DNA of 64,000 bases from Flaccisagitta enflata (GCA_965153355.1 OZ231126.1:73718001-73782000), one strand, 5' to 3'; positions 1 to 12,612 are shown, numbered from the stretch's first letter. Made by a program: numbers and translations. Notes: a model not told the origin generated them from the sequence alone.

Positions 1-353
1 TAAGGTTATGAGAGAAACATTTGGGCATACAGATTGACAAGAAGAGATACGAAAACCATGATGGCCAGAAGCATTTGAGAGGATAGAATCAAATAGTTGT
101 CCTAAAACCCGATGTTGAAAAGAGAGAGCTACGTCCCCCTGGACAAAATGAGATGTTAAGGTGAAATGATGCGCTGTTGATAGATGAAAAACGCTGATTG
201 AGTAGGGTAAGAATTAAAAACAAGTCATTGACAAACGAAAGGCAGACAAGCTAGTTAGATTCAATCAAATAAAATTTCTCATCTGACTTTATTTACAAAC
301 TTTTTTGTGGTTGAATTTAGTTTCAGTAGGTCACGATTGAGTAATAATTCGTA
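1..353. other. No recognisable feature
   Basis: AT-leaning unique-looking sequence with no ORF of note and no repeat that recurs elsewhere in the window. Confidence 0.5.
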
Positions 354-649
354 TTTTTAGATGCGTCCGTCAGGAACGCATCTCTATAAGAGGGTCTGTC
401 TGTCTGTCTGTCCGTCAGTCCGTCCGTCGGTCCGTTACGCCTGTGCAAAAACCGCGTTTTTCGGCTGTTTTTGATGAGATCCTATACCGAAACAAATGAT
501 CAACCAACATGTCTCGAGAGCTCGGTCGTACTCAGTCGTACTCAGTCGTATTTCCCCGTCTGTTTGTCTATCTGTCTCTACATATATGTCACATGATCAA
601 TACTCGCAGCGACACAGTCCGGACGCATCGTTGCCCGGTCGGGCTTGTT
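354..649 (-). mobile_element. HLE-2 Helitron-like non-autonomous element, copy 1
   Basis: Read on the minus strand it begins AACAAGCCCGACC, carries the stem sequence GATGCGTCCGG shortly inside the 5' end, then a body with a (GTCN)n array, and ends with a hairpin (GATGCGTTC paired with GACGCATC) followed by CTAAAAA. The body and both ends recur in opposite orientation at 34028-34412, which defines the element. Assignment to the Helentron/HINE type rests on the subterminal inverted stem, the 3' hairpin, the internal tetranucleotide array and insertion into A/T-rich sites. No transposase or RepHel is present. Confidence 0.7.
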
Positions 650-783
650 ATTTTCACTATCGAAAGAAAGAGAAGTTACGCAATGGTATCAGTCACCAAG
701 TGTTGGCGGAAAAAGTAAGCCAAACTAACGTTCCAACTACTCCATTCTTGGCGGTGGCCCAGCAACACTTGCTTTTTCATAAG

Positions 784-849
784 ATTGGCAGAGAGACTGA
801 CAGACAGTCAGACAGACAAGTCGACAAAAAAACAGACAGACAGAAAAAG

Positions 850-924
<75 letters not shown>

Positions 925-1105
925 TAGACAGACAGACAGACAGATAAACAGATAGAAAAAAAGGCAGACAAACCAACAAACAGACAAATAGAAAAACAGA
1001 CAAATATATGAACGAACAAATAGACAAACAGACAAACTGATATACAGACATATAGGCAAACAGATAGACAGATAGAACGAAAGATAGACAGATAGTCTGA
1101 CATGG
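784..1105. repeat. (GACA)n tetranucleotide array
   Basis: Perfect GACA repeats from about 853 to 921, grading into interrupted GACA/GATA repeats on both sides. Confidence 0.95.
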
Positions 1106-1145
1106 AAAGAAATACAAATACAAAAAAAAATGACCAACGGGAAAC

Positions 1146-1495
1146 AGAATCAGACAGTGACAGACAGTATCAGCCAGTGACAGACAGTATCAGCCAGTGA
1201 CCGACAGTGTCAGACAGTGACAGACAGTATCAGACAGTGACAGACAGTATCAGACAGTGACAGACAGTATCAGACAGTGACAGACAGTATCAGACAGTGA
1301 CAGACAGTATCAGACAGTGACAGACAGTATCAGACAGTGACAGACAGTATCAGACAGTGACAGACAGTATCAGACAGTGACAGACAGTATCAGACAGTGA
1401 CAGACAGTATCAGACCGTGACAGACAGTATCAGACAGTGACAGACAGTGTCAGCCAGTGACAGACAGAATCAGACAGTGACAGACAGTATCAGCT
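1146..1495. repeat. 20-bp minisatellite, about 17 copies
   Basis: The unit is CAGACAGTATCAGACAGTGA, itself two related 10-mers. Copies are nearly identical, with a few CAGCC and GTGTC variants concentrated at the two ends. It lies directly downstream of the GACA array and contains the GACA motif, so it may have grown out of it. Confidence 0.95.
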
Positions 1496-1542
1496 AAGGC
1501 GAAGAGTTGGTGGTGTGCGCGTGCGCGAGCCTACGCCTTCGC

Positions 1543-1740
1543 ATGTACACGCAAAAAGGCACGTAAGTCCAATGTCTTTCTTCTGTAGTGCGCCCAAGCT
1601 TAATCTTAGGCATGTATATGCAAAAATACACGTAAGTCCAATCTCTTTCTTTTTGTAGTGCGCACGAGGTTAGTTCGACGCAAATGCATGTAAGTCCAAT
1701 CTCTTTCTTTTACAGTGTGTGCTTAGGGCTAGATGTTGCA
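1543..1740. repeat. Short tandem repeat of about 65 bp, three copies
   Basis: Each unit contains CACGTAAGTCCAATCTCTTT and ends near TGTAGTGCGC. The GTAAGT and TTTNCAG-like strings give it a superficial splice-site look, but all three copies share it and no coding sequence adjoins. Confidence 0.75.
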
Positions 1741-1817
1741 CGTAGCGCTGTTGAATGTTGCGCCTAACGCGCGCACCTCTGGTGGCAATTAAAGTCCAAC
1801 CTGCTTAGCTAGATGAT

Positions 1818-1871
1818 ATATATATAGATATATTAATATTATATATAATATATATATATATGTTGGCAATT

Positions 1872-1961
<90 letters not shown>

Positions 1962-1995
1962 AGAGATAGATAGATAGGATAGATAGATAGGATAG

Positions 1996-2036
<41 letters not shown>
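1818..2036. repeat. (TA)n, (GA)n and (GATA)n compound microsatellite
   Basis: TA-rich run at 1818-1861, GA from about 1876 to 1950, GATA/GGATA to 1998, then GA again to 2034. Confidence 0.95.
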
Positions 2037-2038
<2 letters not shown>

Positions 2039-2048
2039 AGTCATCTCA

Positions 2049-2340
2049 AGGATTGCACATGGTCAGTGGTACCTGATGCCCTGCTTGGAGATAGCTGAAG
2101 AAGTGGATGAGATAGGCCCTTTGCCCCAAAGGGCTGATGTCCTAGACACAGGTGAACCATTACAGACACCTGTCCTGACAAGGCTGATTTAGGGCCTTAA
2201 GAGCTAATTTGGGCTCCAGAGGACCGATTTTTGGCCTGAGAGGGCTGATTTTGGGGCTCAGAGGGGCTGATTTTGGCCTGAGAGGGCTGGATGGCTGCAA
2301 TGCACCACCCCCTAGTTCTACAGGACAGGGGCCTCAACAG
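2049..2340. mobile_element. PAL element fragment
   Basis: Has the PAL outer end (CATGGTCAGTGGTACCTGAT), a PAL inner terminus (GCCCCAAAGGGCTGATG) and then the inner minisatellite of GAGAGGGCTGATTTTGG units. The right inverted terminus is missing; the fragment runs into a TA/GA microsatellite. Confidence 0.55.
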
Positions 2341-2347
2341 TCAACCC

Positions 2348-2367
2348 AGAAATATATATATATATAT

Positions 2368-2428
<61 letters not shown>
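2348..2428. repeat. (TA)n(GA)n microsatellite
   Basis: Short TATA run followed by perfect GA repeats at 2374-2427. Confidence 0.95.
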
Positions 2429-2431
<3 letters not shown>

Positions 2432-2804
2432 CACGGGCCAAGATGGTGCGCCTGGCACTATTACTTCTTGGACCTTTTCCAAGCTCTATCAGACCTATCC
2501 TATCCTTGGCCCTATCAGACCTAACCGTAGCTGAATATGATGATGATCATGAAATGATGAGTAACATCATTGATGAACGAAATGAGTTTTCAAGTGATTT
2601 CAAACATTTCCAGCGATTTCCATTAAGAGTGACCGACTGACAGATGGACGGAATGATGGACAGACGGACAGAGCTTCCTTCAGAGATGCTATGGCGCACC
2701 TAAAAAGAGGAAGGGAAAGCCTGAGGGAGTTGGACGTCAACCGCAGATGTCGATAATCAACAACGACGCCTTCAAACCATCGCTTGAACCAGTTTTATAA
2801 AACA

Positions 2805-3039
<235 letters not shown>

Positions 3040-3097
3040 TGGTATAGAGGGAGAGAGGTGTACGCCCCTGCCCACCCATCCGCAGCAATCTTTTGAT

Positions 3098-3462
3098 TTT
3101 TTAGTCGCGTGCACGCGACTCTACAACCCGCTCTGTCCGTCTGTCTGTCGGTCTGTCGGTCTGTCGGTTGGCACACTTTGCTTTTGTTAGCTTTTTTTCG
3201 TCCTTTTACATTTTTTTAAGTTATTTCAAGACAATTTACATTTAGTCTTTTAGTCTTTTGGTCTTTTAGTCTTTTAGTCTTTTAGTCTTTTAGTCTTTTA
3301 GTCTTTTAGTCTTTTAGTCTTTTAGTCTTTTAGTCTTTTAGTCTTTTAGTCTTTTAGACCTTTAGTCTTTTTAGTCTTTTAGTCTTGTAGTCTTTTAGTC
3401 TTTTAGTCTTTTGGTCTTTTAGTCTTAACAACCGCACGCGACTGTAAGGTGTTGGCCTTGTT
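3098..3462 (-). mobile_element. HLE-1 element with an (AGTCTTTT)n array inside
   Basis: Minus-strand reading: AACAAGGCC..., subterminal CGCGTGCGG, and at the far end the hairpin AGTCGCGTGCACGCGACT followed by AAAAA. Between the GTCN run (3135-3170) and the 5' end, the usual body is replaced by about 22 copies of the 8-mer TAGTCTTT (3244-3426). The array is bounded on both sides by recognisable HLE-1 sequence. Confidence 0.8.
3244..3426. repeat. 8-bp minisatellite TAGTCTTT
   Basis: Near-perfect 8-mer array wholly inside the HLE-1 copy at 3098-3462. Confidence 0.95.
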
Positions 3463-3810
3463 TCTTTTCTTTTTCTCTTCAAAAAGCGAGCCGAGCCCCC
3501 CTCCCCCACCAATGTAAAAAAAAAAACAGATAGGGGCATTGGTCACTCTACTTGACCCTTTGTACCCTGTGGACACGAGTGCGCAGGGCTCCGCACGAAT
3601 TCAAAGCAATACTAGTGGTCTAAGTCATTATGATTTAATGCAGATTTCGTGTAGAAAAAACCCATGTTCACAGAAAATTGATGGCTCAAATTTCATACTT
3701 CGTTTTACAGTTTCCCAGATTTGGAAGATCAATGGGTCTCACCATAGGCCTGATTGACTTTGAATCATTCACATGCTATTCGCCGCCCTCCAGATAAAGA
3801 GGAAAATGTA

Positions 3811-4698
3811 CAGTCGAGCTTCACTAGAGCGCACCCGCTAATAAGGCATCCCTCGCATCAAGGCATGATTTGAAAAGTCCCAACTTTTCTCTCTTGATTC
3901 CTTTGTTGATAAGCCCCGCATATTAGGCACCCGCCTATTAAGCAAATTTCACTATTGCGCACGAAAAATGGGGTCTTTGGTAAATATTTTGCTCGCTTTG
4001 AAGGCATCTGACAAACAATGTGTTTTAAGGATGAGGAGGTGAATAAGCAAAGGGTAGAAGAGAAAGAAAAAGATGGAGAAGAAATACCAATGAGAGTGAT
4101 AACGATGATCAAGAGGAATACCAATGACGATGAAGAGGTATGCCGATGATGAAAAGGAGCACCGATGATTATAGTAAAGAGCAAGTGATGAAAAAGGAGG
4201 GAGATGATGAAGAAGAGGAGTGAAAAGTCGATTAGCCGATGAATCCATGCCAATAAAAGATCGATGATGCCATGTTGGTGGATGAATGACATTCTCAACC
4301 ATTTTATGTCTTTAGAGTAATAGGTTTAAGAATAATCGTTACCATACTAGTTTCTAAATCAATAAAAGCGACACACTCTGACACACTCTGATCTGTCCAT
4401 ATCTTTTAAGCACTGCAGTCACTATTCAAGTCTTATTCATGGCAAGTTTGGTGGCGAGCTGGTTGATGAATAATGATACCAGTAAGACTATTTGTTTTTT
4501 TTTTAAAGATCCAAATTCTTTTTGATGCCACTTCTAAGCATCCCTCTATGCCTCTTGGATTGTATATCAAACCACAAGATAGGATAAGTAATGCCTTATG
4601 TATTCAGTATGGTGCAGAATATACATGCTCGGCTATAAGGCATGAAATCAACCGCGGTTAACCGGTCCCCTGAGATGCCTTCTAGTGAAGCTTAACTG
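3811..4698. mobile_element. pogo/Tigger-like non-autonomous DNA transposon
   Basis: Inverted ends CAGTCGAGCTTCACTAGA (left) and CAGTTAAGCTTCACTAGA (right, reverse complement), each flanked by TA (3809-3810 and 4699-4700). CAGT termini with TA duplication are typical of Tc1/mariner, and this end sequence resembles pogo/Tigger. The 888-bp interior is GAT/GAG-rich and has no transposase ORF that I recognise. Confidence 0.65.
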
Positions 4699-5217
4699 TA
4701 TCTTTTTATTAAGGTTGAATTCACCACCCCACACCATTGATGCTTCCCTAGATATGGAAGTGGAAGAGGGAGATTCCTTTGAGGTCGAAGAATTTATTAC
4801 GATTCGAAATTCATGTCTGGGCCAAGTTGCGGGACCATCGATCAATTTTAAGTAAACGTAACGGGCTTTTGCTTTTGAGTCTAGTCTATCGGCGCCGAGA
4901 GCTACTGTGTAGTGATTTTCTAAACTAGTGGAAAAAGATACACGTCTAGATGCCCGACCGCTAGAAATGCCCCAAAAACCTACTTCGACCTCTGTATCAA
5001 CGACCCAATTGGGCTTCCAGGAAGTACGGAGGTCATCTGCATCTGGTACAGTTTCAGGCTCTGATTCGCTCCTTTTCCGCTTCTTGGAATAGGCGCTGAT
5101 AAAATCAATCTTTTTGTTGATGACTTCAATTTGCGGCTTCAAATCGACGAGACGATTGAGCTGGAAGGCTCTAGATGCCGATTCAACTCCATGCATGCTC
5201 GCAGTGATTCCGCGCAT
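4648..5217 (-). pseudogene. Possible MATH/TRAF-like domain coding fragment truncated by a transposon
   Basis: A 189-codon reading frame of balanced, non-repetitive composition. The first third is charged (LKPQIEVINKKIDF, then KKRKRSESEPE). Residues about 75-160 include YVYLKLIDGPATWPRHEF, where strand-like YVYLKL followed by WP..F recalls MATH/TRAF domains; this is a weak resemblance, not a firm assignment. The last 17 or so residues are encoded by the inverted terminus of the pogo-like element ending at 4698, so the original 3' end is lost. It could be an exon of a broken gene or a retained ORF with a transposon-derived C terminus. No splice sites were settled. Confidence 0.35.
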
Positions 5218-5235
5218 ATGAGGGAACTTTGCCTC

Positions 5236-5998
5236 ATTATGATCGCTTCATCTTCCTCCTTTTCTTCTTCTTCTCCTCATCCATGCTTTTCCAATTTCCA
5301 AGCTTATCTCCTTCTCCTTCGCTTTCTCATCTCCCTCTCCCTCTCCCTCTTTCTCTTCTTCCTCATGTCTTTCCTTCTTTACACATCTTCGTCTCCCTCC
5401 CCTTCTACTCTTTCTCCATCCTTGTGTCTGCCCATTGGTTTGCATCTTCTTCTCCCTCCTTCTCCTCCTTCTCCCTCCCCTTCTTCACCTTCTTCCTCCT
5501 GTCTTTCCATCTGTTCGCATCTTCTTCTCCCTCGTTCTCCTCCTTCTTCCACTTGTGTCTTTCCTTTGGCCTTCCACTCGCGTCTTTGTCTCCTTCTCCC
5601 TCTCCTCCTCCCTCTCCCCCTGCTTCCTCTCGCGTCCTTTCTTTGGCCTTCCGCTCGCATATTTGTCTTCTTCTCCCTCTCCTTCTCTTTCTCCTCCTGC
5701 TCCCTCTTGTGTCTTTCCCTCTCCTCCTTCCTCTCCTCCTTCTTCCTCTCGTGTCTTTTCTTTGGCCTTCCGCTCGCGTCTTTGTCTCCTTCTCCTTCTC
5801 CTCCTCCCTCTCCTCCTTCTCCCTCTTGTGTCTTTCCCCACCCCCTCCCTCTCCTCCTTCTTCCTCTTGTGTCTTTTCTTTGGCCTTCCACTCGCGTCTT
5901 CGTCTCCTTCTCCCTCTCCTCCTCCCTCTCCTCCTTCGTCCTCTCATGTCTTTCCTTTGGCCTTCCGCTCGCGTCTTCGTCTCGTCGAGTTCGTCTGA
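5236..5998. repeat. CT-rich complex minisatellite
   Basis: About 760 bp of TCC/TTC-rich sequence built from irregular copies of a unit that includes CTTTGGCCTTCCGCTCGCGT followed by CTCCTTCTCCCTC runs, repeated roughly every 60-130 bp. All six frames stay open over parts of it because of composition; none looks like a protein. Confidence 0.85.
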
Positions 5999-6099
5999 GT
6001 GGAATTGACGAGTTTTATATTAGAAAAGTTGAAGCGAGGAAAACATCGAAATTGGCAAAAAATTAGGCGAAGACGAGGGAAGAGACGCAGCCGAGCGGA

Positions 6100-6450
6100 A
6101 GAGGGCGCGTTGGGGTCTTTCACTCTGTCTTTACGTCATTCTGTCTCTCTGTCTCTGTGTTTTTCTCAGTTTGTCTCTTTTAAATTCTCACGTGTTTACC
6201 ACTCCCTCTGTTTTTATCACTCTCTCTATCTTTCTGTCATTCTGTCTCTCTGTCTCTGTTTTTATGTGTTTCACTTGCTGTCTCATATTTTTATATCCCC
6301 TTTCGTTCTCTCTCATTCTCTTTTTCTGTCTCTGTCTCTGTCTCCGTCTTGGTCTCCGAGTTTTTTCTTTCCCCTCTCTGTCTGTCTTTGAGCCGGTCCA
6401 TGTCTCTTTCGGTCTGTTCTATATTGCCTCTCTTACTCTCTCATTGCAAT
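6100..6450. repeat. Degenerate CT/CTGT-rich tract
   Basis: Interrupted TCTCTGTCTCTG repeats without a clear unit; no gene evident. The 6450-6572 stretch downstream shows nothing recognisable. Confidence 0.7.
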
Positions 6451-6572
6451 GAGACATGTCGGTCTTCATCGCGTTTTCTTAGATTTTTTGCCCAATTGTA
6501 AAAGCTTGCAGGTCGATTGAAGACCGAGCGGTAGTACTAATACTTACTTAACTGATATAATGTCAAGCGGCG

Positions 6573-6905
6573 TTTTTAAGTCGCGTGCTAAGTGACTCTA
6601 GACCCCGCTGTATCCGTCCGTCCGTCCATCTGTCCGTCGGTTGGTCACGTTTCACTTTTTGGGCAGCGGCCCCGAAGGGGTCAATGACCTATGCTTTCAC
6701 AAATATGGGGAATTTTCTCCTACTTCTCCTCCTCCTTCTCCTGCTTCTCCATCTTCTCCGCCCCCCCCCCCCTCAAATCCCAGTCTCGTAGCCCAAATTC
6801 CGGTTTCGAGGCCCAAATCCCAGTCTTTAGGCCCAGATCCCAGCTTCCAGGCCCAAATCCTAGTCTCAAGGCCCAAATCCTAGCCTCAAGGCCCAAATCC
6901 TAGCC
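6573..6905 (-). mobile_element. HLE-1 3' end joined to a PAL element (truncated composite)
   Basis: 6573-6657 is the HLE-1 hairpin end and GTCN array. At 6658 it switches to a PAL inverted terminus (GGGCAGCGGCCCCGAAGGGG), a CTCCTTC run, a C-homopolymer and repeats of GAGGCCCAAATCCCAGTCTC. The complete version of this composite is at 19671-20962. Here the right PAL terminus and the HLE-1 5' end are missing. Confidence 0.7.
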
Positions 6906-6907
6906 TA

Positions 6908-7680
6908 ACAATGGCAAAAATAAAAAAGACAGAGATTTTCAAAATGCTGCTACGAGCCCATTTTTGAAATACCTTGAAATCCTTTTAGGTTGTAAAAGAA
7001 TGACAAATTTGTGACTCAGCAAAAAATCAGAGCTCAAAAGAGTTGATTTTTGTGCCCACAGCATCATTTTTTGTAATCTGTCAGATGATGATTTGCCCAC
7101 TGATCAAAATTTTTACATGACTTACTGCGAGCTCATTTTTTTTTAATGGCCACAAAACCTTTTAGGTGTTCATAACATGTCAATTCCTACTCAACAAAAA
7201 AATCAGAACTCAAAAAGGTTGATTTTTGCGCCCGTAGCATCATTTTTTTGTAATAGTTGTCAATATGAATTTCAGAAAGTTATGAATATGGAGCATTTTT
7301 CCCCTCTTTTTTGTCTGTTTTTTTTTTCTCAGAAAAGTGATGCCATGGGCTCAAAAATCCACATTTTTGAGTTCTGATTTTTTTGCTGAGTAGGTAATTT
7401 GAAATACTATTGCTACCTAAAAGGATTTTAAGCAGATCAATGAAATGCGGGCCTAGGAATGCAAAAACTTGATAGAATGCGTGAGGGTTTGGAATATGAA
7501 GTGCAGTGTCTCAGGTACAGAAAACAAATGGGAAATTTTGCCTTTTGTCTGCGTAATAACAAAAATGAACTCTGCATCACTGCACATGACTATAGAATTT
7601 GAAAAAATTTTGCCACACCTTTTTTTTCAAGTATTTCATTGATTGTCAAGATTTGAAAAAATCGAATTAATCGTGCTCAT
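6908..7680. mobile_element. Degenerate relative of the foldback element at 48957-49912
   Basis: The start (ATGGCAAAAATAAAAAAGAC, then AGATTTTCAAAATG) matches the arm of the foldback MITE at 48957. Motifs such as AAAAATCAGAGCTCAAAA and CTCAAAAAGGTTGATTTT recur inverted within the region, as in that element. The right end was not found, so the end coordinate is approximate. Confidence 0.45.
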
Positions 7681-7681
7681 T

Positions 7682-7802
7682 GATGGGAAATGTCGCAATA
7701 GCATAAGATGGTCAGCGGTACTCGCCACCATTATTTCTTTGTTATTTGTTTGTTTGTGAAGATGTAGTATTGAAAGGGGCAGCAGCCCGAAAAGGGCAAA
7801 TA
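7682..7802. mobile_element. PAL element remnant
   Basis: Contains AGATGGTCAGCGGTACTCG and GGGGCAGCAGCCCGAAAAGG, both degraded PAL terminal motifs. Confidence 0.4.
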
Positions 7803-7953
7803 ACCTATAAGAAAGAGCTTCAAAAACTCAACAAATCTAGACCAAGCAGAAATTTCAAGCTTAAGTCGTTTTCAAATGGCATAAGATTGAATTTCGGCAC
7901 CCATTTTCTTGATTGCCAAAGAAAGCTAATTCCTGTGCCTGACAACAAGACAC

Positions 7954-8157
7954 TTTTTAGTCGTGTGCTACGCGACTCTACCCCCCGCTTTGTCGGTCCG
8001 TCCATCCGTCCGTCTGTCCGTCCGTCCGTCACACTTTACTTTTTTTGGGTTTTTGGGATTTTTGGCTTCACTGCTCCTGCCCAAATGATCTGATGACCTC
8101 AATTACGGCCCCTGCCCACCCGCACGCGACTGGGGTAGCCGTGTATCCGGCCTTGTT
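7954..8157 (-). mobile_element. HLE-1, full-length copy
   Basis: Standard 204-bp form. Minus strand: AACAAGGCCGGATACACGGC, subterminal AGTCGCGTGCGGGTGGGCAG, the body block with ATCATTTGGGCAGGAGCAGT, AAAGTAAAGTGTGAC, a (GGAC)n array, then GTAGAGTCGCG and a hairpin ending CTAAAAA. Confidence 0.85.
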
Positions 8158-9301
<1,144 letters not shown>

Positions 9302-9710
9302 CACACCTGACAACCGAGCAAGCAATTGACCCGCATTTTCGAAAATATTTCAACCCTTCCCCCCCCCCCCCCTCATTTATCCATTTTGAGAAATCTTCGC
9401 TCACAAAATATTGACAATCTGATAAAAACTCAATAACCAAAACGAAAGGATAGAGTGGCAGTGGGGAGTGAAGAACACCAAACAAAATTTTTGGTAAACT
9501 TCATCGTGAAAAAAATTCTGAAAACTGCGATCATAAATTGTCATGATGTGGGAAAAAGTTTTTTTTTTCAGTAAAAATACGTTTCTAAACACTCAGCTCA
9601 TGAGTATCTTTCATCAACTCTAGTTTTGTTCTATTTTGTGCATGGGTGTTCAGACACAATTCTGCATACGTCTCCGGTTTTGCGACTTTTGCCCTTTACT
9701 TACCCTTAAG

Positions 9711-9818
9711 CCAGCAAGAGGAGAAACTAGAAGGAAATTATTTGTGTCCATACCGATGGATTCGTTGATGTCGAATGATAAGGTCACGTACCAGAACTTC
9801 TCTAAGAAGCTTCCACAG
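9711..9818 (+). CDS. Weak candidate internal exon
   Basis: An open segment of ordinary amino-acid composition (includes TRRKLFVSIPMDSLMS and VTYQNFSKKLPQ), preceded by a TTTGCCCTTTACTTACCCTTAAG acceptor-like tract split here at 9710 and followed by CCACAG|GTGAAG. I do not recognise the protein. It could be a chance ORF; no adjoining exon was found. Confidence 0.2.
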
Positions 9819-10164
9819 GTGAAGGTCTAAATTGGCGTCTGCAATGGGTCTAAATTGGGGTCCGCAATGGCGGGGGTTGAAAAAATGGGGCTAGCGATGG
9901 TAGGGGGTCCAATGGTAGAATGATGGTAAGAAATGGGGGTGAGAAGTGGTGGAAGACTGGTGATGGACAAATGGCGGTCGGTGAGGCAAACGTTAAGTGG
10001 GTCAAAACGATACGCGTTTAAGAGATCTGAAATGAAATGCCTAATTGATAATGAAAGAAAGATCATCAGGTAGATGATTTGATGTCAATCGAAAATAAAA
10101 CAATAAACAGTAGATCTCTTCAAGATTTAAGAAAACTGATATAGATATGGCTCGCATTAAAGTA

Positions 10165-10567
10165 CTACGCGAATCAAAAAAAAAAAAAAGAAAAAAAAAA
10201 AGCTGCACCCTTTTGTAGTTGAGTGGAAGAGGCACAAAAAAAAATAATTCAAATCTTTTTTGTTCAACTGATTTTAAAGATTTTTGAATTTTCTTTCATT
10301 CTAGACCAATCCCAGGTCTTTATCTCAAACCGTTTAGGAGAGAGAGCATGCCAAAGTGAACCTGTCTTTTGCAAAAAAGCACATTTTTCAATAGGATTGC
10401 AAAACTGAAAATGGCAATGTTTACGCTCTTTTATACGCCATTTCTAAACGAATAAAGCTAGAAATACCAGATTGGAGCCAAATGGAAGATCTCTTTAAGA
10501 TCTTCAAAATGGTCTAAGAATTTGTTTAATCATTTTGAAATTTAATATCATAAATTGATTCGCGTAG
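10165..10567. mobile_element. TA-flanked MITE
   Basis: Inverted ends CTACGCGAATCA / TGATTCGCGTAG with TA on both sides (10163-10164, 10568-10569); 403 bp, no coding capacity. Its interior holds the motif CGCCATTTCTAAACGAATAA and following sequence that recurs in other MITE families of the window. Confidence 0.7.
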
Positions 10568-10668
10568 TAATACCGAAGAAATGATAAATGGAGTAAAGAC
10601 AAGTCAAAGAATATCTCCTTGATGGTTGGTTGCCATTGGAACAGCAATTCCCGCAAAACAATGGGCAA

Positions 10669-11285
<617 letters not shown>

Positions 11286-11400
11286 TTTTTTTCAGTCGCG
11301 GACTAGCTACTTTACAAGGGGTCATGTACGTTCGTTGATCCGTCCGTTGATCCGTCCGTTGGTCCATCCATCATTTTCAACATCGGTCTAGTTGCCTGTG
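11286..11400 (-). mobile_element. HLE-1-related fragment
   Basis: Degenerate hairpin end (TTTTTTCAGTCGCGGACTAG) followed by GTCCGTTGATCCGTCC repeats; the 5' half is missing. Confidence 0.4.
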
Positions 11401-11469
11401 GTCAACGCTGATTTCTGGCCCCCCTCCCCCACCCCCGCCATGCGATTAAGCCATCCGGTCTGGTTGAAA

Positions 11470-11748
11470 TTTTTAGTCGCGTGCTACGCGACTCTATAAG
11501 CCACTTTTCGGTCCGTCGGTCCGTCGGTCCGTCGGTCCGTCGGTCCGTCGGTCCATCCGTCCGTCCGTCACAAAGTCGTTTTAAAGGCTTTTTAACGCGT
11601 TTTAAACGTCTCTAAGTAGTGGAGAAGAAGCTTGATGTAGTAAACAGCTGTTTCAGATGTATTTTTGAAAAAAAATTGTTTGTCTGTCTGTCTGCCTGAC
11701 TTTGTTTGAAAGTTCCGACGCACGCGACTTAGGTCTAATGACCTTGTT
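11470..11748 (-). mobile_element. HLE-1 copy with divergent body
   Basis: Hairpin AGTCGCGTGCTACGCGACT at the left, a (GTCGGTCC)n array at 11510-11570, an unusual body, then GCACGCGACTTAGG and CCTTGTT at the right. The two ends are clear; the body is not that of the standard form. Confidence 0.65.
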
Positions 11749-11947
11749 TTTCCTCTCTTCTCTTTCACACTTTTTCTGTTTTTGATTCCTTTTTTAGCCT
11801 CCATTTTCACTCAGACCTGTACTTTTATAATTCGCCTTAAATACATCCTGAATGCGTAGAATTTGCTTTTCATTTTTAATTTCATTTTTATTTTCATTTT
11901 TACCTTTTTCAATTTTTGTTTCTTCTTCTTCTCCTTCTTATTTTTTT

Positions 11948-12036
11948 TCTTCTTCTTCTTCTTCTTCTTCTTCTTCTTCTTCTTCTTCTTCTTCTTCTTC
12001 TTCTTCTTCTTCTTCTTCTTCTTCTTCTTCTTCTTC
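11948..12036. repeat. (TTC)n microsatellite
   Basis: Pure TTC run next to the PAL element that starts at 12094. Confidence 0.95.
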
Positions 12037-12093
12037 TCCTACATCTTCTTGTTCTCCTTCCTCTCTTCGTCTTCCCCTCTTGTTCTGCTTCCC

Positions 12094-12612
12094 TTTTGGG
12101 CAGCGGCCCCAAAGGGAACAAGTCATGTGGGCTATAGAATACAGGGGGACTTTTGTATGTTTGTTTGTCCATCCGTTTTTTTGTTCGCCCCCCCCCCATT
12201 AGGCCCCTCATTAGACCTCAAATTAGGGCTCTCAGGCCACAACTCAGACCCCTCAGACCTTAAAACAGCCCTCTTGGGTCTCAACTTGGGCCTCTCAGAC
12301 CGCTATGGCCTCTGATAGACCCTCTTAGGCCGCTGATTACCTCCAGCCTCAAATCAAAGGCAGACACACTTGGTCTTTTTAGCTGTTTTGGCGAAGTAGT
12401 TTTTTAAGCGCAAAATAATCCAATGACGGAAAGGTTATGATTTTCTGTTTTACCTAAGCCTTTTTAACTTCGGTTAATGCAAAATTAAGGTAGATTTCCT
12501 TTGCTAGATTTCTTTCAGCCTCTTATTCAACTTCGTGGTTAAGTCGAGTGTGCAGACAGGCAGGCAAACAAACAAAAGTCCCCCTATGTTTTGACTTCAT
12601 CCCCTTCGGTAG
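12094..12612. mobile_element. PAL element
   Basis: Left terminus GGGCAGCGGCCCCAAAGGGA... with AATACAGGGGGACTTTTGTA. An inverted counterpart (AAAAGTCCCCCTATG, then CATCCCCTTCGG) lies at 12575-12612. Between them are a C-homopolymer at 12189 and degenerate TCAGACC/TTAGGCC repeats, then about 200 bp of unrelated sequence. Confidence 0.55.

Noticed and set aside
1146-1495. CRISPR-like array
   Set aside because: Units are contiguous with no unique spacers; it is a minisatellite in eukaryotic DNA.
1543-1740. Mini-introns (GTAAGT...TTTACAG) in tandem
   Set aside because: All copies are the same short tandem repeat with no coding sequence between.
5229-6066. Ser/Pro/Leu-rich protein of 259-311 residues
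   Set aside because: CT-rich minisatellite; several frames are open at once on both strands, and composition follows the repeat.
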